Positions 8,039-16,099 of a stretch of 64,000 bases of DNA are shown in pieces. Made by a program: the position numbers and the translations under genes. How positions within the stretch are numbered: the stretch's first letter is position 1; the number at the start of each line of letters is the position of its first letter. The stretch is from assembly GCF_000423485.1 (NCBI RefSeq), contig NZ_AUIB01000001.1:1-64000 (forward strand), in the 5' to 3' direction. The notes beneath the pieces were generated by a model. The model was not told where the DNA came from. It saw nothing but the letters and a program-made list of their open reading frames with translations, and made no database searches. This DNA comes from Propionimicrobium lymphophilum DSM 4903 (GTDB lineage: Bacteria > Actinomycetota > Actinomycetes > Propionibacteriales > Propionibacteriaceae).

Positions 8039-9084
8039 AAGGTCTTGAAGTTTCGGGCGTTCGGGTGCCCAGGCCCGAGGGCGGCGCAGACATCGTGTCC
8101 GACATCTCGTTTTCCGTTGAGCCAGGGCAGCTTTTGTGTGTAGTTGGCCCATCCGGCAGTGGCAAAACCACACTGCTTCGCGCGATCGCGGGGCTTATTC
8201 GGGCGGAAGGTTCGGTTCGTGTGGATGGCCGAGAAGTCTCTGGGCTACGGCCTAACGAGAGGAATATCGGCCTCTCCAGCCAAGACCCCGTCCTCTTCGA
8301 CACCCTTACGGTTGAGGAGAACGTCGGGTTCGTGCTGGACGACCCCGACACGCCCAAACGGGTGCGTGACGGGCAGATCGCCGTGTCGCTGGCAAGGATG
8401 AACCTGCTGAGCCTGGCAAACAGCTACCCGAACTCGCTTTCTGGCGGGCAGGCCAGCCGGGTTTCGCTGGCCAGGCTATTCGCGCAACGCCCGTCCGTAA
8501 TGCTGTTAGACGAATCCTTCGCACACGTCGAAGCCACCCTGAAGCACAACGTGCAGCGAACCTTTTTAGAGCTGATCGAGCGCCTGCAGATACCCGCCGT
8601 GCTGGTGACTCACGACCTGGACGAGGCTTGCGAGATGAGCAGCCGGATGCTCGTGCTGACCGAAAATGGGCAGATCGGTCAGCTGGGCAGCGCCCGGCAC
8701 ATCTACGCGCGCCCTGCCTCCGCGCAGGTGGCCGCCTTCATGGGCATCGAAAATATCTTCGCCTGCAAGGCGCTAGGTTCAGCGTCGGCAGCTGGACGGA
8801 TGTGTGTGCAGCTCGGGCGCTGGCAGGTGGAGCTATTCGCCGATTCAGCCATCTCTGACGCAACCGCGTACATTCCCGCCGAAGAAATCCTGCTCGAACC
8901 GGCAGGGGAGGATGAGTCGATCATTACGGGGCAGGTCATATACTGCGCATTTTCGCGAGCCCGCACCCGCTACGACGTCGAAACCGAGATCGGCACCTTT
9001 ACAGTTAGCGCGCCCAGCCGCGCCCGCGAATATCCAGTCGGCTCGAAGGTTGGGTTGAGAGTTCTTAGCGGTTGGGTTTCCTAG
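8035..9084 (+). CDS. ABC transporter ATPase (FbpC/AfuC-like)
   Basis: A 349-residue ATPase. Walker A GPSGSGKTT (~residue 38), Q-loop in SSQDPVLFDTL, signature LSGGQASRVSLARL, Walker B VMLLDESFAHVE and switch histidine VTHD are all present. Residues ~235-349 form a TOBE-like regulatory domain as in FbpC/PotA. It starts with a GTG overlapping the permease stop. Its own stop shares the sequence CTAG with the stop of the convergent yaaA gene, so the operon ends tail to tail with no spacer or hairpin. Confidence 0.88.
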   Translation: MKGLEVSGVRVPRPEGGADIVSDISFSVEPGQLLCVVGPSGSGKTTLLRAIAGLIRAEGSVRVDGREVSGLRPNERNIGLSSQDPVLFDTLTVEENVGFVLDDPDTPKRVRDGQIAVSLARMNLLSLANSYPNSLSGGQASRVSLARLFAQRPSVMLLDESFAHVEATLKHNVQRTFLELIERLQIPAVLVTHDLDEACEMSSRMLVLTENGQIGQLGSARHIYARPASAQVAAFMGIENIFACKALGSASAAGRMCVQLGRWQVELFADSAISDATAYIPAEEILLEPAGEDESIITGQVIYCAFSRARTRYDVETEIGTFTVSAPSRAREYPVGSKVGLRVLSGWVS

Positions 9085-9830
9085 CGCCAGAAGACTGGCG
9101 TGGTTGGCGTCGACTTGTCTTCATCGAACTCGTAGCCGTCGACGTCGAAGTCGGCCAACTGGGAAACCTTGTTGACGCCGTTCTTGATCACCCAGGCGGT
9201 CATGGCTCCGCGTGCCCGCTTGGCGTGATAGGCGATGACTCGACGCTTGCCGGCCTTGGTGGTGTCTTCGAAACGTGGTGAAACCATCTCGGATTCTGGG
9301 TCCGTTAACATGCTCGAGTATTCCTTGCTGGCCAGGTTCAAAAATACGTGGTCACCGTCGGTCTGCGCCAGGTCGGCCTCGGCCTGCTTCGAGACGCGCT
9401 CGCCCCAAAACTCGTACAGGTCATCGGCGTCTCCGACTGCGAGCTTGGTGTGCTGCTCGAGGCGGTGCGGCACGATTTCATCTGCGGGACGCAGCATTCC
9501 GTATACCCCACACATGATGCGCAGAATCTCTTGGGCACGGTTCAGGTCTGCAGCGCTGAAGTCTTCAACGCGGAGAGTCTGGTAGGCGTCGCCGTCAAAC
9601 GCGCTGATCGCGGACTTGGGGTCGGCCTCGTAGAATTTTGCGAATCGGTTGTAGTTGAGCACGGCCAGCTCCTCAGATATGCCCATCAGTTTTCCGAGGC
9701 TGGGCATCGAATAGCCGCGCAGCGCATCTACGAGCTGGTCGGTTTGTTCCTCGAAGCGGGGCTTGGTGGGCGAGATCTCGACGTCACGATCGAAATTTAG
9801 CCGTTTGGATTCTGAGAGCAGGATCAGCAT
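9081..9830 (-). CDS. yaaA: YaaA-family peroxide stress protein
   Basis: A 249-residue member of the YaaA/DUF328 family, close to the usual ~258. It begins MLILLSESKRLNFDR, carries the YNRFAKFYEADPKSAISAFDGDAYQ-type core (residues ~58-85), and ends with AFxHxKRARGAM-like and DGYEFDEDKS elements. In E. coli YaaA limits free intracellular iron and protects DNA during peroxide stress and contains a helix-hairpin-helix fold. It is divergent from the FGGY kinase operon and convergent with the ABC ATPase, with no functional link visible. Confidence 0.85.
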   Translation of the reverse strand: MLILLSESKRLNFDRDVEISPTKPRFEEQTDQLVDALRGYSMPSLGKLMGISEELAVLNYNRFAKFYEADPKSAISAFDGDAYQTLRVEDFSAADLNRAQEILRIMCGVYGMLRPADEIVPHRLEQHTKLAVGDADDLYEFWGERVSKQAEADLAQTDGDHVFLNLASKEYSSMLTDPESEMVSPRFEDTTKAGKRRVIAYHAKRARGAMTAWVIKNGVNKVSQLADFDVDGYEFDEDKSTPTTPVFWR

Positions 9831-9877
9831 GACCTCAATGTTATGTCAGGGTTTGTAACGCCTAGTCAAAGTGCGGT

Positions 9878-9915
9878 TAACAAAAAATATGTTAGAAGTA
9901 ACAAGAACATTGTTA
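9878..9915 (+). promoter_or_regulatory. Two 17-bp palindromes, candidate DeoR-family operators
   Basis: Two sites of identical form TAACA-N7-TGTTA lie at 9878-9894 and 9899-9915, centres 21 bp apart, i.e. on one face of the helix. The second extends to TAACAA-N5-TTGTTA. They lie ahead of an operon that encodes its own DeoR-family regulator, the natural candidate for binding. Confidence 0.6.
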
Positions 9916-10028
9916 AAAGCCGTTATTTTCGTGTATTCTTTGTAATTATTCGGCACGGGAAAAGAACGACCTTCTCCCGCGTCCCCTTAAAACAGTTGTC
10001 ATTCAAAGATGAAGACAGAAGAGGAAAC

Positions 10029-11600
10029 ATGACTGAAAACAAGCGTTTGGCCGATGGGCCTCTGGTAGTCGCTATCGACTCGTCAACCACGTCCACCAAG
10101 GCCATCATCGTAGACGCCGAGGGCAATATCTGGCACACGGCGAAAGAGAACATCCAGCTGCACACGCCAGCCATGGACCAGTACGAGCACAACCCGGCCC
10201 GCTGGTGGGAAACCAGCCGAGCAACCATCGGCAAGGTGCTCAGCGAACTTTCGCCGGCAGACCGCGACCGCGTCGAAGCTATCGGGATTACGCACCAGCG
10301 CGAGTCGTTCGCGCCGTTTGACAAGGACGGCAACCCGCTTCGCAACGGTATTCTCTGGCTCGACGGCCGCGCCACCGAACAGATCCGTCGCTACGGTAAC
10401 GACCACATCCACGAACTTTCCGGCAAGCCCGCCGGTGTCACTCCCGGCATCTACAAGATGGCTTGGGTGAAGGAAAACGAGCCTGAGGTCTTCGAGAAGG
10501 CCTACAAGGTGATGGACGTCCACGGCTACATCGCTTGGATGCTCACCGGTCGTCCCGTCAGCTCGCAGGCTGCCGCCGACTCCCTGGGCCTGTTCGACAT
10601 TCAGAAGCGCGACTGGGCGGACGAACTTCTCGACATCGCTGGCGTCAAGCGCGAGCAGATGGCCGAACTGGTTGAGCCGTCATACGAGATGGGCACGCTG
10701 CGCAAGGAACTCGCCGACGAGTGGGGCATCAAGGAGGTTCCGGTTATCGCGGGCCTCGGCGACGGCCAGGCAGCAGGCATCGGTGCCGCTGCGGTCGACC
10801 CAGAGATAGGGTTCCTGAACTTGGGTACCGCGGTGAACGCCGGTGTCGATTCACCCGTCTACAAGTACGACAAGGTGTTCCGCACCCACGTCTCCGGCAT
10901 CCCCGGCAACTACGTGTTCGAGGTGCTGCAGTCGTCCGGCTCCTACCTGGCAGGCTGGTTCCGTGAGACCCTGGGCGACCCGAAGCTGCTGGGCGAGCCC
11001 GACCCGGCGCTCGACGAGGCAGCCAGCCACATCCCGCCGGGCTGCGAAGGCCTGGTGACCCTGCCGTACTGGAACGCCGTGCAGTCGCCCTACTGGGATT
11101 CGGTTGCCCGCGGCGCCGTCGTCGGCTGGAGGGGCACGCACTCCCGCGCCCACATGTACCGCTCCATCCTGGAGTCCATCGGCTTCGAGATGCGTCTCAA
11201 CCTCGACTCAGTCGAGGCCGGCACGGGCGTCAAGCTCACCGGCCTGCGCGCGATGGGCGGCGGCACCCGTTCGATGCTGTGGCGCCAGATCATGGCTGAC
11301 ACCACCGCGCTGCCGATCACCGTTTGTGCCCAGGACGAGATCTCCGCACTCGGTGCAGCAGTTCTGGCAATGGCATCGACCGGTATCTACGGCGAGCACG
11401 ACGTCGCAGCCACCGCAAAGAAGATGGCGCAGTACGGTGAAACTGTCGAGCCGGACATGGACAAGCACGCCCAGTACAAGGACGTAGCGCACGTTCAGCG
11501 CCAGCTCTACCCGAAGCTGAAGGACGTCTTCGAGGAGCTCTACGACCTGACTCTCAAGTACCCATCGACTCGACCGGAATCACCCAAGGCCGAGCTTTAA
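10029..11600 (+). CDS. FGGY-family sugar/polyol kinase, substrate unknown
   Basis: A 523-residue carbohydrate kinase with the FGGY phosphate-binding start VVAIDSSTTSTKAIIVD, the ITHQRESFAPFDKDGNPLRN segment, and the C-terminal GLRAMGGGTRSMLWRQIMAD motif. The frame is open for 62 codons upstream, but GAGGAAAC before the ATG at 10029 and the family N-terminus fix the start. It looks more like the xylulokinase/erythritol kinase side of the family than GlpK, and a true GlpK is encoded at 18055. It is followed after 21 bp by a GpsA-like dehydrogenase and then a DeoR regulator, suggesting kinase-then-dehydrogenase breakdown of a polyol. The substrate cannot be read from the sequence. Confidence 0.82.
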   Translation: MTENKRLADGPLVVAIDSSTTSTKAIIVDAEGNIWHTAKENIQLHTPAMDQYEHNPARWWETSRATIGKVLSELSPADRDRVEAIGITHQRESFAPFDKDGNPLRNGILWLDGRATEQIRRYGNDHIHELSGKPAGVTPGIYKMAWVKENEPEVFEKAYKVMDVHGYIAWMLTGRPVSSQAAADSLGLFDIQKRDWADELLDIAGVKREQMAELVEPSYEMGTLRKELADEWGIKEVPVIAGLGDGQAAGIGAAAVDPEIGFLNLGTAVNAGVDSPVYKYDKVFRTHVSGIPGNYVFEVLQSSGSYLAGWFRETLGDPKLLGEPDPALDEAASHIPPGCEGLVTLPYWNAVQSPYWDSVARGAVVGWRGTHSRAHMYRSILESIGFEMRLNLDSVEAGTGVKLTGLRAMGGGTRSMLWRQIMADTTALPITVCAQDEISALGAAVLAMASTGIYGEHDVAATAKKMAQYGETVEPDMDKHAQYKDVAHVQRQLYPKLKDVFEELYDLTLKYPSTRPESPKAEL

Positions 11601-11621
11601 AAACAACTGGAAGAAGGAAAT

Positions 11622-12671
11622 ATGTCTGTAATCACAGTTCTAGGCGCGGGGGCCATGGGCTCCGCCATCTGCACCCCGCTGGCCGACGCCGGCTGGGAGG
11701 TCCGACTCTGGGGAACCTGGCTCGACGACCACCTACTTGATGCCGTCGAGAAGGGCGAGAACCACCCACGCACCAATGAGCCGCTGGCCGAGGGCGTCAA
11801 GCTTTACCGTTCTGATCAGCTGGAAGAGGCTCTCGACGGAGCCGACACCGTCATCCTTTCGGTGGCGTCTGTTGGTGTTGAGAAGGTCACCAAGATGGCG
11901 CTGCCAGGCATCGTCAAGGCCGAAGCCCTCATGGTCACCTCGAAGGGCTTCCTCGAGTTCGACAACGGCGATGTTCTGCTGCTGCCCGACTCCATCCGTC
12001 GCATCGCGAAGGAGGAGGGCTACGACAACCTGCCTCCGATCGTTGCAGTTGCCGGCCCGGTTAAGGCCAACGAGTGCGCCGCACGCGAACCAACCGCAAC
12101 TATCTTCGGCTGCAAGGACAAGGACGTCGCCATCAAGTATGCGCGTTCCATCCGCACCGACAACTACGCCATCGAAGCCACCGACGACGAGATCGGCGTC
12201 GAGATCTGCGCTCCGATGAAGAACGTTTTCGCTATTGCCCTCGGCATCGCCGACGGCCTGCAGGAGAAGACCGGCGTTCCCCACCACAACCTGAAGGCCG
12301 CAACCTTCAACGAGGCGGTTCGCGAGATGTCGATCCTCGGCAAGTCTCAGGGCGCTGCTGAAGCCACCGCCTTCGGCCTGCCAGGAGTTGGCGACCTCGA
12401 GGTCACTGGCCTTTCCGGCCGCAACAAGTTCTACGGTGTTCGTCTCGGCCGTGGCGAGAAGCCGCAGGAGGCTCTGGAAGAAATGGCTCGTTTGGAGCAG
12501 ACCGTCGAGGGTGTTCCAGCTGCGGGGTTGGCAAAGAAATTTGTCGATCAGCATGCCTCTGACATCGCCGATCAGCTACCGTTAATGAACGCTGTTATTG
12601 AGATTCTGGCGGGTGGGGTCGACGACCTGAAGAGCGTAGTCGGCAATGCTGTGCTGCCTGCTCGCCCCTAA
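11622..12671 (+). CDS. GpsA-like NAD(P)-dependent polyol-phosphate dehydrogenase (divergent)
   Basis: A 349-residue protein with a nucleotide-binding start VITVLGAGAMGSAIC and a 6-phosphogluconate/G3P dehydrogenase fold. It shares with GpsA the segment EICAPMKNVFAIALGIADGL (including the catalytic-type lysine) and GLPGVGDLEVTGLSGRNKFYG. It differs in having GAMGSA in place of the usual GxWGTA, and VAGPVKANECA where GpsA has a GPSFAxE motif. Because it sits inside a kinase/DeoR operon and not with lipid genes, it probably oxidises the kinase product and not DHAP for lipid synthesis; that is inference. Strong ribosome binding site GAAGAAGG. Confidence 0.72.
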   Translation: MSVITVLGAGAMGSAICTPLADAGWEVRLWGTWLDDHLLDAVEKGENHPRTNEPLAEGVKLYRSDQLEEALDGADTVILSVASVGVEKVTKMALPGIVKAEALMVTSKGFLEFDNGDVLLLPDSIRRIAKEEGYDNLPPIVAVAGPVKANECAAREPTATIFGCKDKDVAIKYARSIRTDNYAIEATDDEIGVEICAPMKNVFAIALGIADGLQEKTGVPHHNLKAATFNEAVREMSILGKSQGAAEATAFGLPGVGDLEVTGLSGRNKFYGVRLGRGEKPQEALEEMARLEQTVEGVPAAGLAKKFVDQHASDIADQLPLMNAVIEILAGGVDDLKSVVGNAVLPARP

Positions 12672-12688
12672 ATTAACGAATTGAGTAA

Positions 12689-13468
12689 ATGATGCCAGGT
12701 ATGAACCTAGACCCTGAAGGTCGACGCAGGAAGATTGTCTCCGTCGTCACGCAGGAGGGTTCATGCCACATCGACGAGTTGGCTAATCTTCTCGAGGTTT
12801 CGGCGATGACTGTTTATCGTGACGTCGCCGACCTCGAGAAGCTCCAGCTCGTCAATCTCAAGCGCGGCGAGGTGTTTGCCGCGGAATCCTCGCTAAACGA
12901 AGCCGCGTCCAAGGTGCGCATAGGCACCCATAGCAAGACCAAAGAGAAGATGGCTGCCGCCGCAAAGAAATACCTTAATCGCGGACAATCCATCATGGTC
13001 GACGATTCTTCTTCGACGATTCCCGTGGTCGAGGACCTTATAGATTTCGAGCCGATCACCGTCGCAACAAACGCCGAATTTGTGGCGACGAAGCTACGTC
13101 ACCAGCCTGGCGTGCGGCTGCTCATGTTGGGAGGCCAGTACGAGGCGTGGGCGAACGCCTACTTCGGTGAACTTACTGAGGCGGCTATCTCAAGGCTGAG
13201 CGTCGACTGGGTGATCATGTCTTCGACGGCAATCACGAACGGTTTTTGCTATCACCCGCAAGAAAACGTCGCCCGCACAAAGCGCGCAATGATCGATTCC
13301 GCGCGCAAAAAGCTGCTTCTGGTGGACTCGACCAAGTTCCAGAAGGCGGCCCTCTACAAGGTGTGCCCGGTAACCGAATTCGACGTGATTATCACCGACT
13401 CCAAGACGCCAAAAGAAATCGTGGCTGACCTGAGAGACCAAGGCATAGAGGTCAAAGTCGTTTCTTAA
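12689..13468 (+). CDS. DeoR/GlpR-family transcriptional repressor
   Basis: About 259 residues. The N-terminal DeoR helix-turn-helix (residues ~10-60; IDELANLLEVSAMTVYRDVADLEK) is followed by the sugar-phosphate-sensing DeoRC domain with the hallmark VDDSSSTIPVVEDL and VDSTKFQKAAL segments. It is the third gene of the kinase/dehydrogenase operon, 17 bp after the dehydrogenase, so autoregulation through the palindromes at 9878-9915 is likely. Control of the adjacent glpACB and glpK genes is also possible. The precise start is uncertain: ATGs occur at 12689, 12692 and 12701. Confidence 0.88.
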   Translation: MMPGMNLDPEGRRRKIVSVVTQEGSCHIDELANLLEVSAMTVYRDVADLEKLQLVNLKRGEVFAAESSLNEAASKVRIGTHSKTKEKMAAAAKKYLNRGQSIMVDDSSSTIPVVEDLIDFEPITVATNAEFVATKLRHQPGVRLLMLGGQYEAWANAYFGELTEAAISRLSVDWVIMSSTAITNGFCYHPQENVARTKRAMIDSARKKLLLVDSTKFQKAALYKVCPVTEFDVIITDSKTPKEIVADLRDQGIEVKVVS

Positions 13469-13476
13469 CTTAGCGT

Positions 13477-13510
13477 GGTGCTTTTCATCCGTAGTCGGAT
13501 AAAAAGCACC
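13477..13510 (+). terminator. Terminator of the FGGY kinase operon
   Basis: A 15-bp stem with one mismatch (13477-13491 with 13496-13510) lies directly after the DeoR gene. It is followed on the same side by a second, separate hairpin that serves the convergent glpC. Confidence 0.65.
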
Positions 13511-13517
13511 GCCAAAG

Positions 13518-13557
13518 ATAAATGCGGTGAGATCCAAGTGGATCTCACCGCATTTAT
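13518..13557 (-). terminator. Terminator of the glpACB operon
   Basis: Perfect 18-bp stem (13518-13535 with 13540-13557), loop AAGT, located 11 bases past the glpC stop on the minus strand. As a perfect hairpin it can act in both directions. Confidence 0.75.
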
Positions 13558-13568
13558 CTATCTAATGC

Positions 13569-14867
13569 TTATTTGTTCTCGTCGGCTGTCCAGCCAAGGC
13601 CGAGAGCCTTGTGCACCAGGACGATCGGGTGAACCGTCTTAACGCCGGAGCCCTTCTGGATTTGCCAGCGGCAGGTTTCGGTGTCACAGACGGCAATCTT
13701 GGAGTCGACAGCGGTCTCCTGGACCATGTCAAACAGCGGCTTACCGACCTTCTGGGCCACCTCGAACTTTTCCTTCTTCAGGCCGTAGGTGCCGGCGATG
13801 CCACAGCAGGAGCGTCCCGACTCGACGACCTCGAGGCCCGGAATCAGGCGCATCAGGTCGGCCGCGGGGGAGCCCATGCCCTGGCTGCGAACCTGGCACG
13901 GCTGGTGGTAGGGAACCTTCATATTCAGCGGCTCGAAGTCGAATTCGACCTCGCCTGCGTCGTAGAGCTCCATCAGGAACTCGCTGACGTCGCGGACGCG
14001 CTCGCGAACGTTGTTGACGGCCTCGTCATCGCGAATGCCAAGGTAGTTACGAGCCTCGTGCTTGAGCATTCCGCCACAGCTACCCGCGGTGGAGATGATC
14101 GGCACGTCGCCGTCGTCAGGAGTGATGCCTGCTGCGTCGCGCAGCTGGCGGGCCAGCTTCTTGACCGACTTCTCGGCGTCCTCGTAAAGACCGTTAGACT
14201 GCTGAGCAAGGCCACAGCAACCCTGCTTCGGAACGATGACCTCGTAGCCGATGTACTCCAGAACCTGGATCGCGCACTTGACGGCCTCGGTCTCGAAATA
14301 GCCACCGGCACAGCCGTGGAAGAACACGACCTTGCCACGCGAACCCTTAACAGCCGGGCCCTTGCGTTTCTTCAACCAGCCCTGCAGGCTCTGGGTCTGA
14401 GCGGTGGGCATCGGGGCATCCTCGTGAATGCCAACGACGGCCTCCATGATCTTACGCAGCGGCTTGAACTTCAGCGCGGCGTTAGCGATCGGGGCGACCG
14501 GGGTCATGACCTGACCCATCAGGACGGTATTGGTGATCAGACGGTCGCGGACAGGAACACCGTTCTGCGCCTTCTGAACAGCCTTGGCCAGCGAGATGAT
14601 CTCGGAGACCTGCACGCCCTGCGGGCAAACCACCGAGCAGGTGCCACAGCTGGAGCAGTAATCGATGGAGTCGTCCACCGAAATGCCGTCGCGGTAGCGC
14701 TCTGCCTGCGGGCCGGAGTACTTCGGGCCGCCGAACAGCGGGGTGGCCTCGAGCACCGGACAAGTGGCCTCACAGATGTTGCACTTGACGCAGTTATCCA
14801 GGCTGGCACGCCTGATCTCGTTGTTTAGCCTCTCGCGCATCTTCTGCGCGGTCTCAGCTCTGCTCAT
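13569..14867 (-). CDS. glpC: Anaerobic glycerol-3-phosphate dehydrogenase subunit C
   Basis: A 432-residue iron-sulfur membrane-anchor subunit. Two CxxCxxCxxxCP ferredoxin motifs (CVKCNICEATCP near residue 26, CSSCGTCSVVCP near residue 71) are followed by two CCG domains (GCCGLAQQ and SCCGIAG), as in GlpC and heterodisulfide reductase subunits. GlpC passes electrons from GlpA/GlpB to the quinone pool. The start overlaps the glpB stop by four bases, giving the coupled order glpA-glpB-glpC. All expected cysteines are present. Confidence 0.93.
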   Translation of the reverse strand: MSRAETAQKMRERLNNEIRRASLDNCVKCNICEATCPVLEATPLFGGPKYSGPQAERYRDGISVDDSIDYCSSCGTCSVVCPQGVQVSEIISLAKAVQKAQNGVPVRDRLITNTVLMGQVMTPVAPIANAALKFKPLRKIMEAVVGIHEDAPMPTAQTQSLQGWLKKRKGPAVKGSRGKVVFFHGCAGGYFETEAVKCAIQVLEYIGYEVIVPKQGCCGLAQQSNGLYEDAEKSVKKLARQLRDAAGITPDDGDVPIISTAGSCGGMLKHEARNYLGIRDDEAVNNVRERVRDVSEFLMELYDAGEVEFDFEPLNMKVPYHQPCQVRSQGMGSPAADLMRLIPGLEVVESGRSCCGIAGTYGLKKEKFEVAQKVGKPLFDMVQETAVDSKIAVCDTETCRWQIQKGSGVKTVHPIVLVHKALGLGWTADENK

Positions 14868-16099
14868 TTGCTCTCTCCTACCTGCTCAGCGGCGCGCTTT
14901 CCGGAAGCAACGGCGATGCCGTCGCCGGACTTCTCGTCCCACCGCTGTGCGCCGGCAAGCAAACCGCCTGCGGCGTAGAAATTGTCGTAAACGGCCTTGC
15001 CGGATTCGTCCAGCACGCGCATCGTCTCGTCGACGCGCACACCAACTTCGAACAGCGGCTGCGGCTCGTCTTGCTTGTGGGTGATCAGGCCTTCGCCATT
15101 GTGCTCGCTCAGCGGCAGGCCGAACACGGTCTCGGTGATGTTTCGGTGCGAATCCATGTTCAGCGCGCCCGACTCGAAACCGCCCGGTGCGTAAATGACA
15201 GCGTCGGCCTCGATGACCCGCTCGTGACCGGCCAGCTCGACATTCACGCTCTTGACGCGGCCGCCCTCGGCGTTCAGGCCGGTGACCTTGGCGTCGAGCA
15301 TGTAACGAACACCGTGCGACTTGGCATATGCAACCAGGTGCTCCTGCATCAGGCGACCAGGCGCAGCCGGGGGCTGCATGACCGACTCGGCAACCGGACG
15401 GCCAACCAGCTCAGAAACCTGCTTGGCGACTCCGGCGTAAGAAAGGACCGGGGGAACCAGGACGACGTCACCCTCGCCCGCCACGCGCTTCAACTCTGCG
15501 GCGAATGCGCTAACCAGCTGCGGGTCCTTCATGGCCCTGGCGTAGGTGTAGGACGTGGGATCCTTCTCGCCCGGACGGGGCTCAAGGCTCATCAAGGCTT
15601 CGGAGGTGACGTACTTGCCGCCATCCGGGGTTTCGGTGCGGGCGATGTTGCCGGCAACCATCGAGGTCTGGAAGTCCTTAATCTGCTTGATGCCGACAAC
15701 CGCGTAGCTGCGCACCTTGCGGGCGTCACCGGCAGCCATGCTGGGCATGACGTAGGCGGACGGGCGAAGAGCGCCGATCGCGGTAGGAACCAAGTAGTTG
15801 CTGTGCGGGTCGCCCTCGATCAGCTCCGGGCCGAAGATGTTGGCAATCCACTTGGTGGATTCCTCGACGGCCTGCGCGCCCAGGATTCGGTACGGGTGCT
15901 TCTCCGGAAGTGAATCGATCGCGGCGATCGGATCGTCGACGCGCTCGGGTGCGTAACCCAGAATATCGATGGTGCCCTGCGAAAGCTGCAGGCCACCGTT
16001 GCCGAACGTGACGAGCGTGGTCGGCACGCCCTGCTCCGCCAGACGAATCGCTGCGGAAAGTCCGGCGAGCCCGGAACCAATAACAATTGTGCGGCTCAT
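14864..16099 (-). CDS. glpB: Anaerobic glycerol-3-phosphate dehydrogenase subunit B
   Basis: A 411-residue flavoprotein with a dinucleotide-binding start TIVIGSGLAGLSAAIRLAEQG and the GlpB-specific stretch GNGGLQLSQGTIDILGYAP. Near the C-terminus, YAPGGFESGALNMD and NFYAAGGLLAGAQRWDEKSGDGIAVASG close the FAD domain. GlpB forms the soluble catalytic part of the enzyme with GlpA. Four-base overlaps on both sides mark a tightly coupled operon. Confidence 0.92.
   Translation of the reverse strand: MSRTIVIGSGLAGLSAAIRLAEQGVPTTLVTFGNGGLQLSQGTIDILGYAPERVDDPIAAIDSLPEKHPYRILGAQAVEESTKWIANIFGPELIEGDPHSNYLVPTAIGALRPSAYVMPSMAAGDARKVRSYAVVGIKQIKDFQTSMVAGNIARTETPDGGKYVTSEALMSLEPRPGEKDPTSYTYARAMKDPQLVSAFAAELKRVAGEGDVVLVPPVLSYAGVAKQVSELVGRPVAESVMQPPAAPGRLMQEHLVAYAKSHGVRYMLDAKVTGLNAEGGRVKSVNVELAGHERVIEADAVIYAPGGFESGALNMDSHRNITETVFGLPLSEHNGEGLITHKQDEPQPLFEVGVRVDETMRVLDESGKAVYDNFYAAGGLLAGAQRWDEKSGDGIAVASGKRAAEQVGESK

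Noticed and set aside
5500-9084. Iron(III) ABC transporter
   Set aside because: Similarity to FbpABC alone would give this name, but the neighbouring two-component system and GlpT-like antiporter, and the known sugar-phosphate role of AfuA/HptA proteins, make it an unsafe call.
11622-12671. Housekeeping gpsA
   Set aside because: The fold and several motifs agree, but the changed glycine motif and substrate-site motif, and the catabolic operon, argue against naming it gpsA without checking for another copy.
13611-14828. 405-codon plus-strand open frame opposite glpC
   Set aside because: glpC has all its cysteine motifs on the minus strand; the opposite frame is low-complexity Leu/Asp/Gly/His-rich and has no ribosome binding site.
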